A stretch of DNA of 64,000 nt, from positions 1,612,001 through 1,676,000 of the forward strand of contig CAVTFN010000003.1 of the NCBI GenBank assembly GCA_963734065.1, written 5' to 3'. Of this stretch, positions 17,617-25,827 are shown in pieces. The first letter of the stretch is position 1. Every line of letters begins with the position of its first letter. The stretch is from DATBLE01 sp963734065 (GTDB taxonomy: Bacteria; Actinomycetota; Thermoleophilia; Gaiellales; Gaiellaceae). The notes below the pieces were generated by a model. It was not told where the DNA came from. It did not search any database and saw only the letters and a list, made by a program, of their open reading frames with translations. A program made the translations under genes and the position numbers.

Positions 17617-19238
17617 GGCGTCGCCGGCCGACGACGCAGCAGCCGCAGCGCGCGCAGCTCGTCGACCCGCAGCAGCCGGCACACGAGGACGTACACGGCC
17701 GCGCCGCCGGCGAGCGCCAGGCCGAGCGACACGACCTGGGCGACGAAGCGGCGGCCGAGCTCGTGGTCGAGCGGCCACCAGATCCCGTAGGCGACGCCGG
17801 CGAGCACGAGCGACGCGAGGCTGATCCGGAGGACGGAGCTCATCGTCCGGGTGACGTCCAGGCGGCCGAGCTTTCGGCGGAGCAGGACCAGCAGCACGAC
17901 CGTGCCGACGATGTTGACGATCGAGGTCGAGAGCGGGATCCCCCAGATGCCGAACCGGTAGAACACCGCGTCCAGCGCGGCGTTCAGCCCGAGATTGGCG
18001 AGCGCCACCCCGGTCGGCACCCACGCGGCCTGGAGGGAGAAGAAGGCGCGGTTCAACATCAGCATCGCGCCGTTGAAGGCGAGGCCGAGCGCGAAGGCCG
18101 CGAGGCTGGCGGCGACGACGGTCGTCTGGGAGGACGTGAAGTCTCCGCGCTGGTAGACGAGTCGGACGATCGGCTCGGCGAGGACGGCGCAGATCACGCT
18201 CGCCGGGATCAGCAGGAACGCGATCTGGCGCAGGCCGCTCGTCACCATCGAGCGGAAGCCGTCGAAGTCGCGCCGGGTGGCCAGCCTCGCCAGCGTCGGG
18301 AAGAGCACGGTCGCGACCGCGACCGAGAACATCCCCTGGGGGAAGATGTACAGGCGGAACGCTGCGTTGATCGAGCTCGGTGCCTGGTACTTGTCGAGAA
18401 GCCGCGCCGCGAAGATCGTGTCGACGAAGGCGTTGAAGTTGATCAGCCCGAGGCCCAGCGTGATCGGGAGCATCAGCTTGAACGTCCGCGCGACCGCCGG
18501 GTCGCGCAAGTCGATGACGACGTGCAGCCGGTCGTCGCGGCCGCGCAACCACGGCAGCGGCAGGAGGAACTGCAGAACGGTCGCGATCAGGATCGAGAAC
18601 GCGTAGACGTAGAGCTGCGTGTCGATCGTGTCCGCCTTGGGGACGCCGATCACGAGGCCGACGATGATCGCCACGTTCCAGAGCACCGGCGACAGCGCCG
18701 GCACGGAGAAGTGCTCGTAGCTGTTCAGGATCCCGACGACGATCCCCGTCAGGCCGAGGATCAGGACGATCGGGAAGAGGACACGCGACAGCCCGACCGC
18801 CACGCCCGAGTAGCCGAAGATGTCCATCACCCACGGCGCGATCACGATGAAGAGCGCGGTCAGCCCGCCGAGCCCGAGCATGATCAGCCAGAAGAGGCTG
18901 GATGCGACGCGCCACGCGCGTTTGCGCTCGCCTTTCTCCAGCAGCTCGCTGAAGACGGGGACGAAGGCCGAGGAGAGCGCGGCGTCGGCGACGAGCGCGC
19001 GGACGGTGTTCGGGACGAGGAACGCGACCTCGAACGCGTTGATCGGGCCGACGGTGCCGAAGTAGTAGCGCACGACCGACTCGCGCACGAGGCCGACGAT
19101 CCGGGAGAGCCCGGTGGCACCGGCGAAGACAACGGTCGAGTAGGCGAGGCGCCGCCGATGCTGTGCCCCGCCGGTCGGCAGCGGTTCCGGGGTCGGCGGG
19201 GCGGCGTCCTCGGGGGGCGCTCTCACGGCTCTGAGCAT
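17613..19238 (-). CDS. murJ: Lipid II flippase MurJ
   Basis: A polytopic MOP-superfamily protein of about 541 residues with some 14 membrane segments, which moves lipid II across the membrane for peptidoglycan synthesis. The MurJ start region is LSRIVGLVRESVVRYYFG, followed by FLVPNTVRALVADAALSSAF, and VYQRGDFTSSQT is a family loop. ATG 19238 is preferred; an upstream start at 19289 is open but adds only low-complexity residues. No Shine-Dalgarno is visible. It heads the long operon ending with yqeY and is divergent from rpsT. Confidence 0.93.
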   Translation of the reverse strand: MLRAVRAPPEDAAPPTPEPLPTGGAQHRRRLAYSTVVFAGATGLSRIVGLVRESVVRYYFGTVGPINAFEVAFLVPNTVRALVADAALSSAFVPVFSELLEKGERKRAWRVASSLFWLIMLGLGGLTALFIVIAPWVMDIFGYSGVAVGLSRVLFPIVLILGLTGIVVGILNSYEHFSVPALSPVLWNVAIIVGLVIGVPKADTIDTQLYVYAFSILIATVLQFLLPLPWLRGRDDRLHVVIDLRDPAVARTFKLMLPITLGLGLINFNAFVDTIFAARLLDKYQAPSSINAAFRLYIFPQGMFSVAVATVLFPTLARLATRRDFDGFRSMVTSGLRQIAFLLIPASVICAVLAEPIVRLVYQRGDFTSSQTTVVAASLAAFALGLAFNGAMLMLNRAFFSLQAAWVPTGVALANLGLNAALDAVFYRFGIWGIPLSTSIVNIVGTVVLLVLLRRKLGRLDVTRTMSSVLRISLASLVLAGVAYGIWWPLDHELGRRFVAQVVSLGLALAGGAAVYVLVCRLLRVDELRALRLLRRRPATP

Positions 19239-19314
19239 AGGGAGCGCGCCTGTTGCTGCCGGCTCGCTCCGAGTGGCGTTCGGGGACACCGGGGCGGCCG
19301 GGTTCGCCTGTTGC

Positions 19315-19348
19315 TACCATCGTCACGCCCGCACGCAGCGGGCCTTTT
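19315..19348 (+). promoter_or_regulatory. rpsT promoter and 5'-leader hairpin
   Basis: A -10-like TACCAT at 19315-19320 would start transcription near 19327. There a perfect 6-bp stem with 5-nt loop (GCCCGC-ACGCA-GCGGGC, 19327-19343) is followed by CTTTTC. This sits in the leader of rpsT, 28 nt before its ATG. It could protect the 5' end, attenuate transcription, or serve S20 autoregulation; the sequence alone does not decide. Confidence 0.4.
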
Positions 19349-19371
19349 CGCGCTATACAGACCGAAGACCG

Positions 19372-19638
19372 ATGCCGAACATCAAGCAACAGAAGAAGCG
19401 CGTCCGGATCACCGGGCGCCAGCGGGACGAGAACATCCGCTACCGCTCGACGGTCAAGACGCTGACCAAGCGCCTCCAGGCCGCCGTCGAGACCGGCGAC
19501 GCCGACGCGATCGCCGCCGAGCATCGCACGCTCGTCCGCTGGGTCGACCGCGCCGCCTCGAAGGGCGCGCTCCACGCGAACACCGCGGCCCGCAAGAAGG
19601 CGCAGGCCGCACGGCTCGTCGCCGGCCCTTCGTCGTAG
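19372..19638 (+). CDS. rpsT: 30S ribosomal protein S20
   Basis: 88 residues, very Lys/Arg-rich and helical, with the S20 pattern MPNIKQQKKRVR, RSTVKTLTKRLQAAVETGD, LVRWVDRAASKGALHANTAA and RKKAQAARL. S20 binds 16S rRNA early in 30S assembly. The true start is ATG 19372 (MPNIKQ); the frame is open further upstream but the S20 family starts here. It is divergent from murJ and followed 13 bp later by a GNAT gene. Confidence 0.97.
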   Translation: MPNIKQQKKRVRITGRQRDENIRYRSTVKTLTKRLQAAVETGDADAIAAEHRTLVRWVDRAASKGALHANTAARKKAQAARLVAGPSS

Positions 19639-19651
19639 CGTCCGCTCTCGC

Positions 19652-20128
19652 GTGGCTCTCCGGCTGCGGCCGCTCCGCGACGACGAGCTTCCGGCGTTCG
19701 TCGAGCACACGCGCGCCGCGTACGAAGGCGACCTCGTCGCCCAGGCCGGGCTGAGACCGGCCGCGGCCGCGCAGAAGACGCTCGACGACTGGTCGCGGCT
19801 CTTGCCGGACGGGGACGTCCCGCCGGGCAACGACCTCTACGCGATCGAGGACGAGGCCTCCGGCGAGCGGGTCGGCGACCTGTGGCTCGCGGAACGCGAC
19901 AACGACGTCGGCGAGAAGACGCTCTTCGTGTATTCGATCGAGATCGCGCCGCAGCATCGCGGGCGCAGCTTCGGCCGTGAGGCGATGCTGCTGTTCGAGG
20001 ACGAGGTGCGCAGGCGCGGGCTGTCGCAGGCAAACCTGACGGTGCTCGGCGGGAACGACGTGGCGAGGTCGCTCTACCGCTCGCTCGGCTACGTCGAGCG
20101 CGCGGTGTTCATGTCCAAGGACCTCTAG
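19652..20128 (+). CDS. GNAT family N-acetyltransferase
   Basis: 158 residues. LRLRPLRDDELPAFVEHTRAAY is the usual N-terminal helix region, VYSIEIAPQHRGRSFGREAM holds the acetyl-CoA loop (HRGRSFG), and LTVLGGNDVARSLYRSLGYVER is the C-terminal GNAT motif. Start GTG 19652. It follows rpsT by 13 bp and may be co-transcribed; a link to ribosomal protein acetylation is possible but only inferred from position. It ends tail-to-tail with the PPOX gene, overlapping by 4 bp. Confidence 0.85.
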   Translation: MALRLRPLRDDELPAFVEHTRAAYEGDLVAQAGLRPAAAAQKTLDDWSRLLPDGDVPPGNDLYAIEDEASGERVGDLWLAERDNDVGEKTLFVYSIEIAPQHRGRSFGREAMLLFEDEVRRRGLSQANLTVLGGNDVARSLYRSLGYVERAVFMSKDL

Positions 20129-20655
20129 GCCTCCGCCTCCTCGTCGAAGAAGCGCCAGCGGGTGGTGTCGCGCGGAAAGTCGGTCCAGCCGAACGCCACC
20201 CGGGGTCGCATCGCCCACAGCCCGCCGCGGTCCCACTGCTCCGGCGACGGCCGGTACTCGTACTTCGTCGTGCCGTACTTGGCGGTGAACGCGGCGGAGA
20301 GCCGCTCCGCCAGCGAGCGCTCGGGCTTGCCGACCTCGCGGGCTGCTCCTTCGAGGATGACCACGTCGTTCCCGCTCTCGAGGTGAACGACCATCGCCGG
20401 GTTCGCCGCGATGTTGCGCGCGCGGCGGGTCATTGGGCTGCCCTCGAAGTAGAGCGTGCCGTCGAGCCAGACCGCCCACGCCGGCATGGCGTGCGGCCGT
20501 CCGTCGGGTCGCGTGGTGGCGAACCAGTAGTTGAGTGCGGGCTCGAGCCGCTCGACCGCCCAGCTCCAGTCGAGCATGCCGTCGTCGGTCTCGGGGACGC
20601 CGTATCCCTCCGGCATCGACGGACGGTCGGTGCGCGGCTGCGGTTCCGTGGTCAT
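20125..20655 (-). CDS. Pyridoxamine 5'-phosphate oxidase-family (PPOX) protein
   Basis: 176 residues with a split-barrel flavin-binding fold: YWFATTRPDGRPHAMPAWAVWLDGTLYFEG, then TRRARNIAANPAMVVHLES and ILEGAAREV. This is the style of the actinobacterial FMN/F420-binding PPOX group rather than of PdxH. The C-terminus (WAMRPRVAFGWTDFPRDTTRWRF) is common in the group. ATG 20655 overlaps the holA stop by 4 bp; the very long open frame upstream is a shadow of holA and comEC. The cofactor and substrate are unknown. Confidence 0.85.
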   Translation of the reverse strand: MTTEPQPRTDRPSMPEGYGVPETDDGMLDWSWAVERLEPALNYWFATTRPDGRPHAMPAWAVWLDGTLYFEGSPMTRRARNIAANPAMVVHLESGNDVVILEGAAREVGKPERSLAERLSAAFTAKYGTTKYEYRPSPEQWDRGGLWAMRPRVAFGWTDFPRDTTRWRFFDEEAEA

Positions 20656-21620
20656 TCGGCCTCGGTGGGGCGCGTGATCGCGACCAGCGTGCGCTCGAGC
20701 TCGAGCTCGGCGGGGAGCCGGCTGCCGCCCTTCACCGCTAGGTCGAGGTCGGAGAGCCGCACGATCGCCTCGCGCAGCTCCTCGACCGAGAAGTTCCGTG
20801 CCTGGGCAAACGCCTTCTCGGCGGCGAACGGATGCATCTTCAGCTCCGCGGCTGCGTCCCGCGGCCGGACGCCATCCGCGTCGAGACGCTGGCAGGCGTG
20901 CACGCGCCGCACGTGTGCAACCAGCCGGCCGAGGAGCATGTGGATCTCGCCCGAACGGGTCGACTGCTCGAGGATCCGCTCGCATGCGGCCAGCACCGCC
21001 GGGACCTCGCGCCGTCCCCACCCGTCCGTCAGCGCGAACGGCGGCACGTCGGCGCGAGCAGCCACCAGCAACTCGATCTCGTCCTCGCCGATCTCCTCGC
21101 CGGCCGCCCAGACCGCCAGCTTGTCGATCTCCCCGGCGAGCTCGTGTGGGTTGTCGCCGGCGAGCTCCACCAGCGCGCGGCAGGCCTCCGACGAGACCGT
21201 CACCCCGTGCCGGGCGAACTGCTCGGCCACCCATCTGGGTAGCTCCCGCTTCGACACCTCGAAGACCAGGACGTCGCCGGCTTTCGCGCACGCCTTCGCG
21301 AGCGGTGAGTCCTTCCGGAGATCGTCGCCGACGAGCGCCAGCACCGTGTCCGGCGCCGGAGCGGAGAGGTATTCGGCCACCGTCTTGACGTCGGGCGCCT
21401 TCCACCGTTCCACGGCGTCGACGAGCACGAGCCGGCCGCCCGCGGCGAACAGGCCCATCGCGTTGCAGGCCGCCACCGCGTCCTCGCCCGATGCGTCCTG
21501 AGCGGAGAGCCGCTCGACCGAATCCTCGCCGAACCGGTCGCGGAGCCGGCGGAGGGCGCGGTCGACCTTCGGGCGGTCGCTCCCGGTGAGCAGGTATGCC
21601 GCCTTCAGCTCCTCGGCCAC
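20652..21620 (-). CDS. holA: DNA polymerase III delta subunit
   Basis: About 322 residues of the clamp-loader delta family: AAYLLTGSDRPKVDRAL at the N-terminus, GRLVLVDAVERWK, VLALVGDDLRKDSPLAK, then PHELAGEIDKLAVWA and the C-terminal helical collar (MLLGRLVAHVRRVHACQRL, AFAQARNFSVEELREAI). Delta opens the beta clamp. I use GTG 21620 because TATGCT lies 8 nt upstream; TTG 21629 is an alternative. It sits downstream of comEC, as in Bacillus and many others. Confidence 0.9.
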   Translation of the reverse strand: MAEELKAAYLLTGSDRPKVDRALRRLRDRFGEDSVERLSAQDASGEDAVAACNAMGLFAAGGRLVLVDAVERWKAPDVKTVAEYLSAPAPDTVLALVGDDLRKDSPLAKACAKAGDVLVFEVSKRELPRWVAEQFARHGVTVSSEACRALVELAGDNPHELAGEIDKLAVWAAGEEIGEDEIELLVAARADVPPFALTDGWGRREVPAVLAACERILEQSTRSGEIHMLLGRLVAHVRRVHACQRLDADGVRPRDAAAELKMHPFAAEKAFAQARNFSVEELREAIVRLSDLDLAVKGGSRLPAELELERTLVAITRPTEAE

Positions 21621-21628
21621 GCAGGGCA

Positions 21629-21634
21629 AGCATA
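21629..21634 (-). promoter_or_regulatory. -10 box in front of holA
   Basis: TATGCT on the minus strand, 8 nt before GTG 21620, inside the short comEC-holA junction. It suggests that holA also has its own leaderless transcript besides read-through from comEC. Confidence 0.4.
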
Positions 21635-21635
21635 G

Positions 21636-23132
21636 TCACGGCCTCCGGAGGTAGCGGTCGGCGCCTACGACGGCGAGCAGGGTCAGCGACGAGCCGACCA
21701 GGAGCAGCCCGCCGACGCCCGCGTTCGACGACACCACCGCCCCCGGCAGGCCACCGACGAACCGGGCGCACCAGGCCAGGTAGGCGGCCAGGCATCCGTT
21801 CGCCGACGCGATCACGGCGGCGGCTCCCGGCGAGACCGCGTCGGCGATCGCCGCGGCGAACGACAGCCCGAGCAGCGGCCCGACCACCGGCGCCGCGAGC
21901 GCGTTCGCGGGCACCGAGTAGAGCGGAATCCGACCGAACTCGAGCCACAGCACCGGTGCAGTCGCGAGCCCGCACGCGAGCGACACCGCGACCGCCTCGC
22001 CGGCGAGCCTTGGCACGGGGTAGCCCTCGAGCACGCGTTGGGCGAGCGGGAGCGCGACGAAGATGGCGACGACGGCTGCGAACGACAGCTGGAAGCCCGC
22101 GTCGAGCAGCGTGTACGGGTTCCAGGCGAGCAGGATCAACGCCCCGACGAGCAGGAAGTGCCAGCGGTCGCTCTGCCGCGCGGCGAGCCACGCGATCGAT
22201 CCCAGCGCGCCGGCGATCCCGGCGCGGATCACCGACGGCTGCGCCCCGACCGCGAGCACGTACGACCCGATCCCGGCCAGCGCGCCGAGCTCGCCCAGCC
22301 AGCGCGGCAGGCCCACGACCCAGGCCAGGCCGAGGATGCCGGCGGCGACGAAGAGCACGTTCTGGCCGCTGACGGCCAACAGGTGATAGAGGCCGGAGGC
22401 CCGGAAGGCGTCCCGGAGCTCCGGGGACAGGCCCTCGTCCTCGCCGAGCACGATGCCCTCGAGGACCGCGCGCCGCTCTCCCGTCAGGCCGGGCGCGAGC
22501 GACCGCGCGAGCCACGCCCGCACGCGATCGGCGTAGCCGCCGACGCCGCCGCGGTGCCCGACGACCCGCCACTCCTTGCCGACGGCGACGACGTGGACGC
22601 CGTGTCGCCGGAGCCAGGTGCGTTCGTCGAATCCGTTGGAGGCAGGCCGCGGCAACTTCAGTCGCGTGTCGAGCTCCAGGATCGCGCCCTGGGGCGGGGA
22701 GCGTCCGACGGGAAGCTCGAGGAGCACCGGCTCGCGCACGACCAGCCCGCCGAAGCGGACGATGCGCGCCGGCACGCGCAGCTCGAAGCCGTTGTCGCGG
22801 GCGGGGCCGGTGACGACCACAGCGGTCGGCGCGGCCTCGCCGACGTGACCGGCGAGCACGCTCCGGTCGAGAGCGTCGAGGCGGGCGCTCCCCCACCACC
22901 AGCCGGCGAGGAGCAGAGCCAATGCCAGAGCGGCCACGCGTCCACGAGGATCGGCGACCGCCACCGCCACGACCACACCAACGACCGCGAGCATGGCTGC
23001 ACCTCGGGAAACCCGGCCGGCGTTGGCGACCGCCAGTCCCAGGCACGCGCTGCCCGCAAGGACATAGGGGTAGCGCAGGAGCAGGCGCCAACCCGCGGCG
23101 TCGAGACGCGAGCGGGCTTCCGCCACACTCAC
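21636..23132 (-). CDS. comEC: ComEC/Rec2 DNA-uptake channel, without metallo-beta-lactamase domain
   Basis: A 498-residue polytopic protein for inward transport of single-stranded DNA. The N-terminal soluble OB-type domain (DUF4131) is at residues ~90-200, and the competence domain follows with the hallmark GLYHLLAVSGQNVLFVA and several membrane helices (SVIRAGIAGALGSIAWLAARQSD in sequence order). The C-terminal metallo-beta-lactamase domain of full-length ComEC (family length about 700-800) is absent; holA starts just after. GTG 23132 overlaps the comEA stop (GTGA). The short form is in frame, so it need not be broken. Confidence 0.9.
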   Translation of the reverse strand: MSVAEARSRLDAAGWRLLLRYPYVLAGSACLGLAVANAGRVSRGAAMLAVVGVVVAVAVADPRGRVAALALALLLAGWWWGSARLDALDRSVLAGHVGEAAPTAVVVTGPARDNGFELRVPARIVRFGGLVVREPVLLELPVGRSPPQGAILELDTRLKLPRPASNGFDERTWLRRHGVHVVAVGKEWRVVGHRGGVGGYADRVRAWLARSLAPGLTGERRAVLEGIVLGEDEGLSPELRDAFRASGLYHLLAVSGQNVLFVAAGILGLAWVVGLPRWLGELGALAGIGSYVLAVGAQPSVIRAGIAGALGSIAWLAARQSDRWHFLLVGALILLAWNPYTLLDAGFQLSFAAVVAIFVALPLAQRVLEGYPVPRLAGEAVAVSLACGLATAPVLWLEFGRIPLYSVPANALAAPVVGPLLGLSFAAAIADAVSPGAAAVIASANGCLAAYLAWCARFVGGLPGAVVSSNAGVGGLLLVGSSLTLLAVVGADRYLRRP

Positions 23133-23758
23133 GGAACGACCAGCCCCCGCAGCTGCTCGATCCGGCTCGGACCGATCCCAGGAACGTCGTCGAGCTCCTC
23201 GACCGAGCGGAAAGCGCCGTGCTCCGCGCGGTAGTCGAGGATCTTCTGGGCCGTCGCGGGGCCGATGCCGGGGAGGGCGTCGAGCTGCTCGGCCGTCGCC
23301 GAGCTGAGCTGGATCGGGCCCTGAGGCACTCCCGGCACGGCGGCACCCTGGGATGCGGCGACCGCAACCGGCAGCCTCGCCGGCACCAGCACCTGCTCGC
23401 CGTCGGCGAGCGGCGCCGCCAGGTTCAGCGCTGCGGGGTCGGCCTTGCGAGTGACGCCGCCTGCGCGTGCAACCGCATCGGCGACGCGCGATCCATGCGT
23501 CAGCCGGTAGAGGCCCGGCCGCCGGACGGCACCGACGACGTAGACGACCAGCCGGGCCGAAGCCACGACCGGAGCGCCGGCCGCGGGAGCACCGCCCGTA
23601 GGGGCGTCGCCCGACCCGACGATCGGCGGTGCCGCGGCTCCGGCCGGCGTCCCGGCCCGGACCACGAACCGTGCGCCCACGAGCAGCGCGACCACCAGCA
23701 ACAACCCTCCGAGCAGGACGCGACGGCGGGAGAGGACGATCGGCTGCATGTCGCCCAT
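23129..23758 (-). CDS. comEA: ComEA DNA-binding competence protein
   Basis: About 209 residues. A single membrane anchor at residues ~12-32 (VLLGGLLLVVALLVGARFVV), a Gly/Ala/Pro linker, a SLBB domain (VVYVVGAVRRPGLYRLTHGS) and a C-terminal double helix-hairpin-helix (LSSATAEQLDALPGIGPATA, then VEELDDVPGIGPSRIEQL). ComEA binds incoming double-stranded DNA outside the membrane and passes it to ComEC, the next gene (4-bp overlap). Start ATG 23758 or 23749. The pair implies natural transformation capacity. Confidence 0.93.
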   Translation of the reverse strand: MGDMQPIVLSRRRVLLGGLLLVVALLVGARFVVRAGTPAGAAAPPIVGSGDAPTGGAPAAGAPVVASARLVVYVVGAVRRPGLYRLTHGSRVADAVARAGGVTRKADPAALNLAAPLADGEQVLVPARLPVAVAASQGAAVPGVPQGPIQLSSATAEQLDALPGIGPATAQKILDYRAEHGAFRSVEELDDVPGIGPSRIEQLRGLVVP

Positions 23759-23814
23759 CGTGGCAACCGACCGGTCACGCGCGTATCGCGGAAGCGTGAC
23801 GGAAGTGCAACTTC

Positions 23815-23820
23815 TACGCT
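23815..23820 (+). promoter_or_regulatory. -10 box for LysE-family gene (leaderless)
   Basis: TACGCT ends 7 nt before GTG 23828, the spacing expected when transcription starts on the start codon. No -35 consensus is evident and no Shine-Dalgarno lies between. Confidence 0.45.
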
Positions 23821-23827
23821 TACCGCC

Positions 23828-24436
23828 GTGCCCTCGACGCACGCCTTCGCCGTCTTCCTCCCTGCAGCCCTCGTTCTCCTGGCGATCCCGGGCCCGGCCG
23901 TGCTCTACATCGTCGCCACGAGCGTCGACGGCGGCCGACGCAACGGCCTGCTGTCGGTGGCCGGCGTCCACCTGGGCTCGATGGTGCACATCGCCGCGGC
24001 GGTCGCCGGCCTATCGGCGCTGATCGTCTCGTCCGCGATCGCCTTCAGCGCGGTCAAGTACGTCGGGGCGGCGTACCTCGTCTACGTCGGGATCAGGAAG
24101 CTGCTCGGCAAGGACGACGCGATCGAGGCCGAGGAGCGCGCGCCCCGGAGCGGCCGCCGCGTCTTCAGCCAGGGGATCGTCGTCAACGTCCTGAACCCGA
24201 AGACCGCGCTGTTCTTCCTCGCCTTCCTGCCGCAGTTCGTCGACCCGGACCGGCCGGTGTGGACGCAGACGATCGTGCTCGGCCTCTGCTGGATCGGGCT
24301 CGGGCTGCTGAGCGACGGCGCCTACGCGCTCCTGGGCGGGACGATCGGTGGTGTCCTCCGCCGCCGTCGCAAGGCGGTCCGGTACGCCTCCGGCGGGATC
24401 TTCGTCGGCCTGGGCGCGGTCGCCGCCACCAGCTGA
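23828..24436 (+). CDS. LysE/RhtB family amino-acid exporter
   Basis: 202 residues with six hydrophobic segments. The family start LVLLAIPGPAVLYIVATSVDGGRRNGLLSV is clear (listed here by its parts: AIPGPA and GGRRNGL), with FSAVKYVGAAYLVYVGIRKL in the middle and GIVVNVLNPKTALFFLAFLP as the classic LysE signature. It would export an amino acid or homoserine-lactone-like compound across the membrane. Start GTG 23828, leaderless by spacing to a -10 box. It is a single gene between comEA (divergent) and a cupin gene. Confidence 0.9.
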   Translation: MPSTHAFAVFLPAALVLLAIPGPAVLYIVATSVDGGRRNGLLSVAGVHLGSMVHIAAAVAGLSALIVSSAIAFSAVKYVGAAYLVYVGIRKLLGKDDAIEAEERAPRSGRRVFSQGIVVNVLNPKTALFFLAFLPQFVDPDRPVWTQTIVLGLCWIGLGLLSDGAYALLGGTIGGVLRRRRKAVRYASGGIFVGLGAVAATS

Positions 24437-24468
24437 CGTCGACCCGGGGGCGTTAGAAGATCGCAGCT

Positions 24469-24873
24469 GTGGGGCACGAGATCGTCATGAGCTACACGAA
24501 GACGAACCTCCGTAACGTCGAGAACGCCGCCCCGAAGTTCGACATGCCGGACGAGATGCAGGCCCGCTTCGCCCGCCGGGAGATCGACGGCGAGACGCTC
24601 GGCCTGAGCCTCTTCACGCTCGAGCCGGGGTTCCGCATCCCGTTCGGGCACAAGCACGAGACCCAGGAGGAGGTCTACGTCGTCGTGCGCGGCTCCGCCC
24701 GGGTCAAGGTCGGCGACGAGATCGTCGAGCTCGCCCAGTGGGACGCGATCAGGTTCCCGAAGAACACGATGCGGCAGGTGGAGGCGGGGCCTGACGGCGT
24801 CGAGTACCTCGCGTTCGGCTCCGGCGACGATCCCACCGAGGTCGAGATGGCTCCCGGCTGGTGGAGCCCGTGA
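24469..24873 (+). CDS. Cupin domain protein
   Basis: 134 residues, single-domain cupin: PFGHKHETQEEVYVVVRGSARVKVG is motif 1 (metal ligands from HKH and E), and WDAIRFPKNTMRQVEAG is motif 2, where the final metal-ligand His is replaced. GTG 24469 or the more likely ATG 24487 (MSYTKT) can start it. It ends against the DUF2182 gene on the other strand with a short hairpin between. The ligand is unknown. Confidence 0.82.
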   Translation: MGHEIVMSYTKTNLRNVENAAPKFDMPDEMQARFARREIDGETLGLSLFTLEPGFRIPFGHKHETQEEVYVVVRGSARVKVGDEIVELAQWDAIRFPKNTMRQVEAGPDGVEYLAFGSGDDPTEVEMAPGWWSP

Positions 24874-24890
24874 GCCGCCGCGGCTAGATG

Positions 24891-25823
24891 CTAGGGCCCC
24901 ATCGGGGACATGCCCGGGTCGGCCCCTGCCGGCTTCGGCCCCGTCCGCCCCATCGGCTTCGCGGGCATCCGCTGCGAGGGCCCGTCATCCGTGTTCGACA
25001 TCTGCGACATCCCGGGCATCGAGCCGGTGCCGGGGATGGTGAGGCCGGGAAGGGCGTTCGGCGTCGCGAGCAGCAGCCCGCCCAGCACCAGCAGCACACC
25101 GACGGTCGCCGACGTCGCGACCCGCCGCCGTGGAACGAGCTTCTCGAAGGCGATCAGAGCCGCGACCACCGCCATCCAGACGAGGCTCATCACGCCGAGC
25201 GCGAACAGCGACGCCATCAGCGCCCAGCAGCAACCCGCGCACCAGGCACCGTGCCGCATGCCCATCGCGAGCGCGCCCTCCGGCCCGTCGCGCCATGAGC
25301 CGAGGAGAAAGCCGAGCGGGCTGCGGCACTTGCCGAGGCAGACGTCCTTGAACGGCGTCAGCTCGTAGAGGGCGGCCACGATCAGCGTGACGCCGGCGAC
25401 CCAGCGTCCCGCGCGGTCCCACGCCAGGATGTCCCCGGCCACGCGTCCTCCCGCAACCGCGAGCCCGAACGCGAACACGCCGACGGCGCCCCAGACGAGG
25501 AGGTAGCCGGAGGTGAAGACGACCGGGAGGCCGGGCGACCGCGACCTGGTCAGACGCGAGTACAACGCCACCGTCGGCGCCACCGACGGGAACATCATCG
25601 CCGCCATCATCACGATCCAGACGCCGACGAACCACGCGAAGGTGCCCAGGTCGGTCCACGGCCCGCCGTCCATGCCCTCCATCCAGCGCGCCGTCAGCCA
25701 CCAGCCGGCCGCGGCGAGCACGAGCAGAAGCGCCACCAGCCCGACCCGCGTGCGAACGGCCGCCCAGGCCGGCCCCGGGCCGGTGCGGACGGATGCGGGT
25801 GCAGCCGCCTGTGCCGAGGTCAC
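24891..25823 (-). CDS. DUF2182 integral membrane protein with Met-rich tail
   Basis: A 310-residue membrane protein of the DUF2182 (COG5486, 'predicted metal-binding') family: seven or eight hydrophobic segments, WIVMMAAMMFPSVAP in the first half, CLGKCRSPLGF in the middle, and GAWCAGCCWALMASLFALG, the family's Cys/Trp signature. The C-terminal ~50 residues outside the membrane are rich in Met, Pro and Gly (MPGMSQM, RMPAKPMG, GMSPMGP), like copper-binding Met motifs. It lies 4 bp downstream of the DUF1326 gene, the usual partner. A metal role is likely but unproven. Confidence 0.85.
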   Translation of the reverse strand: MTSAQAAAPASVRTGPGPAWAAVRTRVGLVALLLVLAAAGWWLTARWMEGMDGGPWTDLGTFAWFVGVWIVMMAAMMFPSVAPTVALYSRLTRSRSPGLPVVFTSGYLLVWGAVGVFAFGLAVAGGRVAGDILAWDRAGRWVAGVTLIVAALYELTPFKDVCLGKCRSPLGFLLGSWRDGPEGALAMGMRHGAWCAGCCWALMASLFALGVMSLVWMAVVAALIAFEKLVPRRRVATSATVGVLLVLGGLLLATPNALPGLTIPGTGSMPGMSQMSNTDDGPSQRMPAKPMGRTGPKPAGADPGMSPMGP

Positions 25824-25827
25824 GCGG

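Noticed and set aside
17113..19830. 905-residue minus-strand open frame
   Set aside because: Only its last 167 residues (GNAT) are real; the rest shadows murJ and the rpsT region.
20125..23367. Very long minus-strand open frame over comEC, holA and PPOX
   Set aside because: Only the last 176 residues (PPOX) look like protein; the rest is Arg/Gly/Ala-rich shadow of comEC and holA in another frame.
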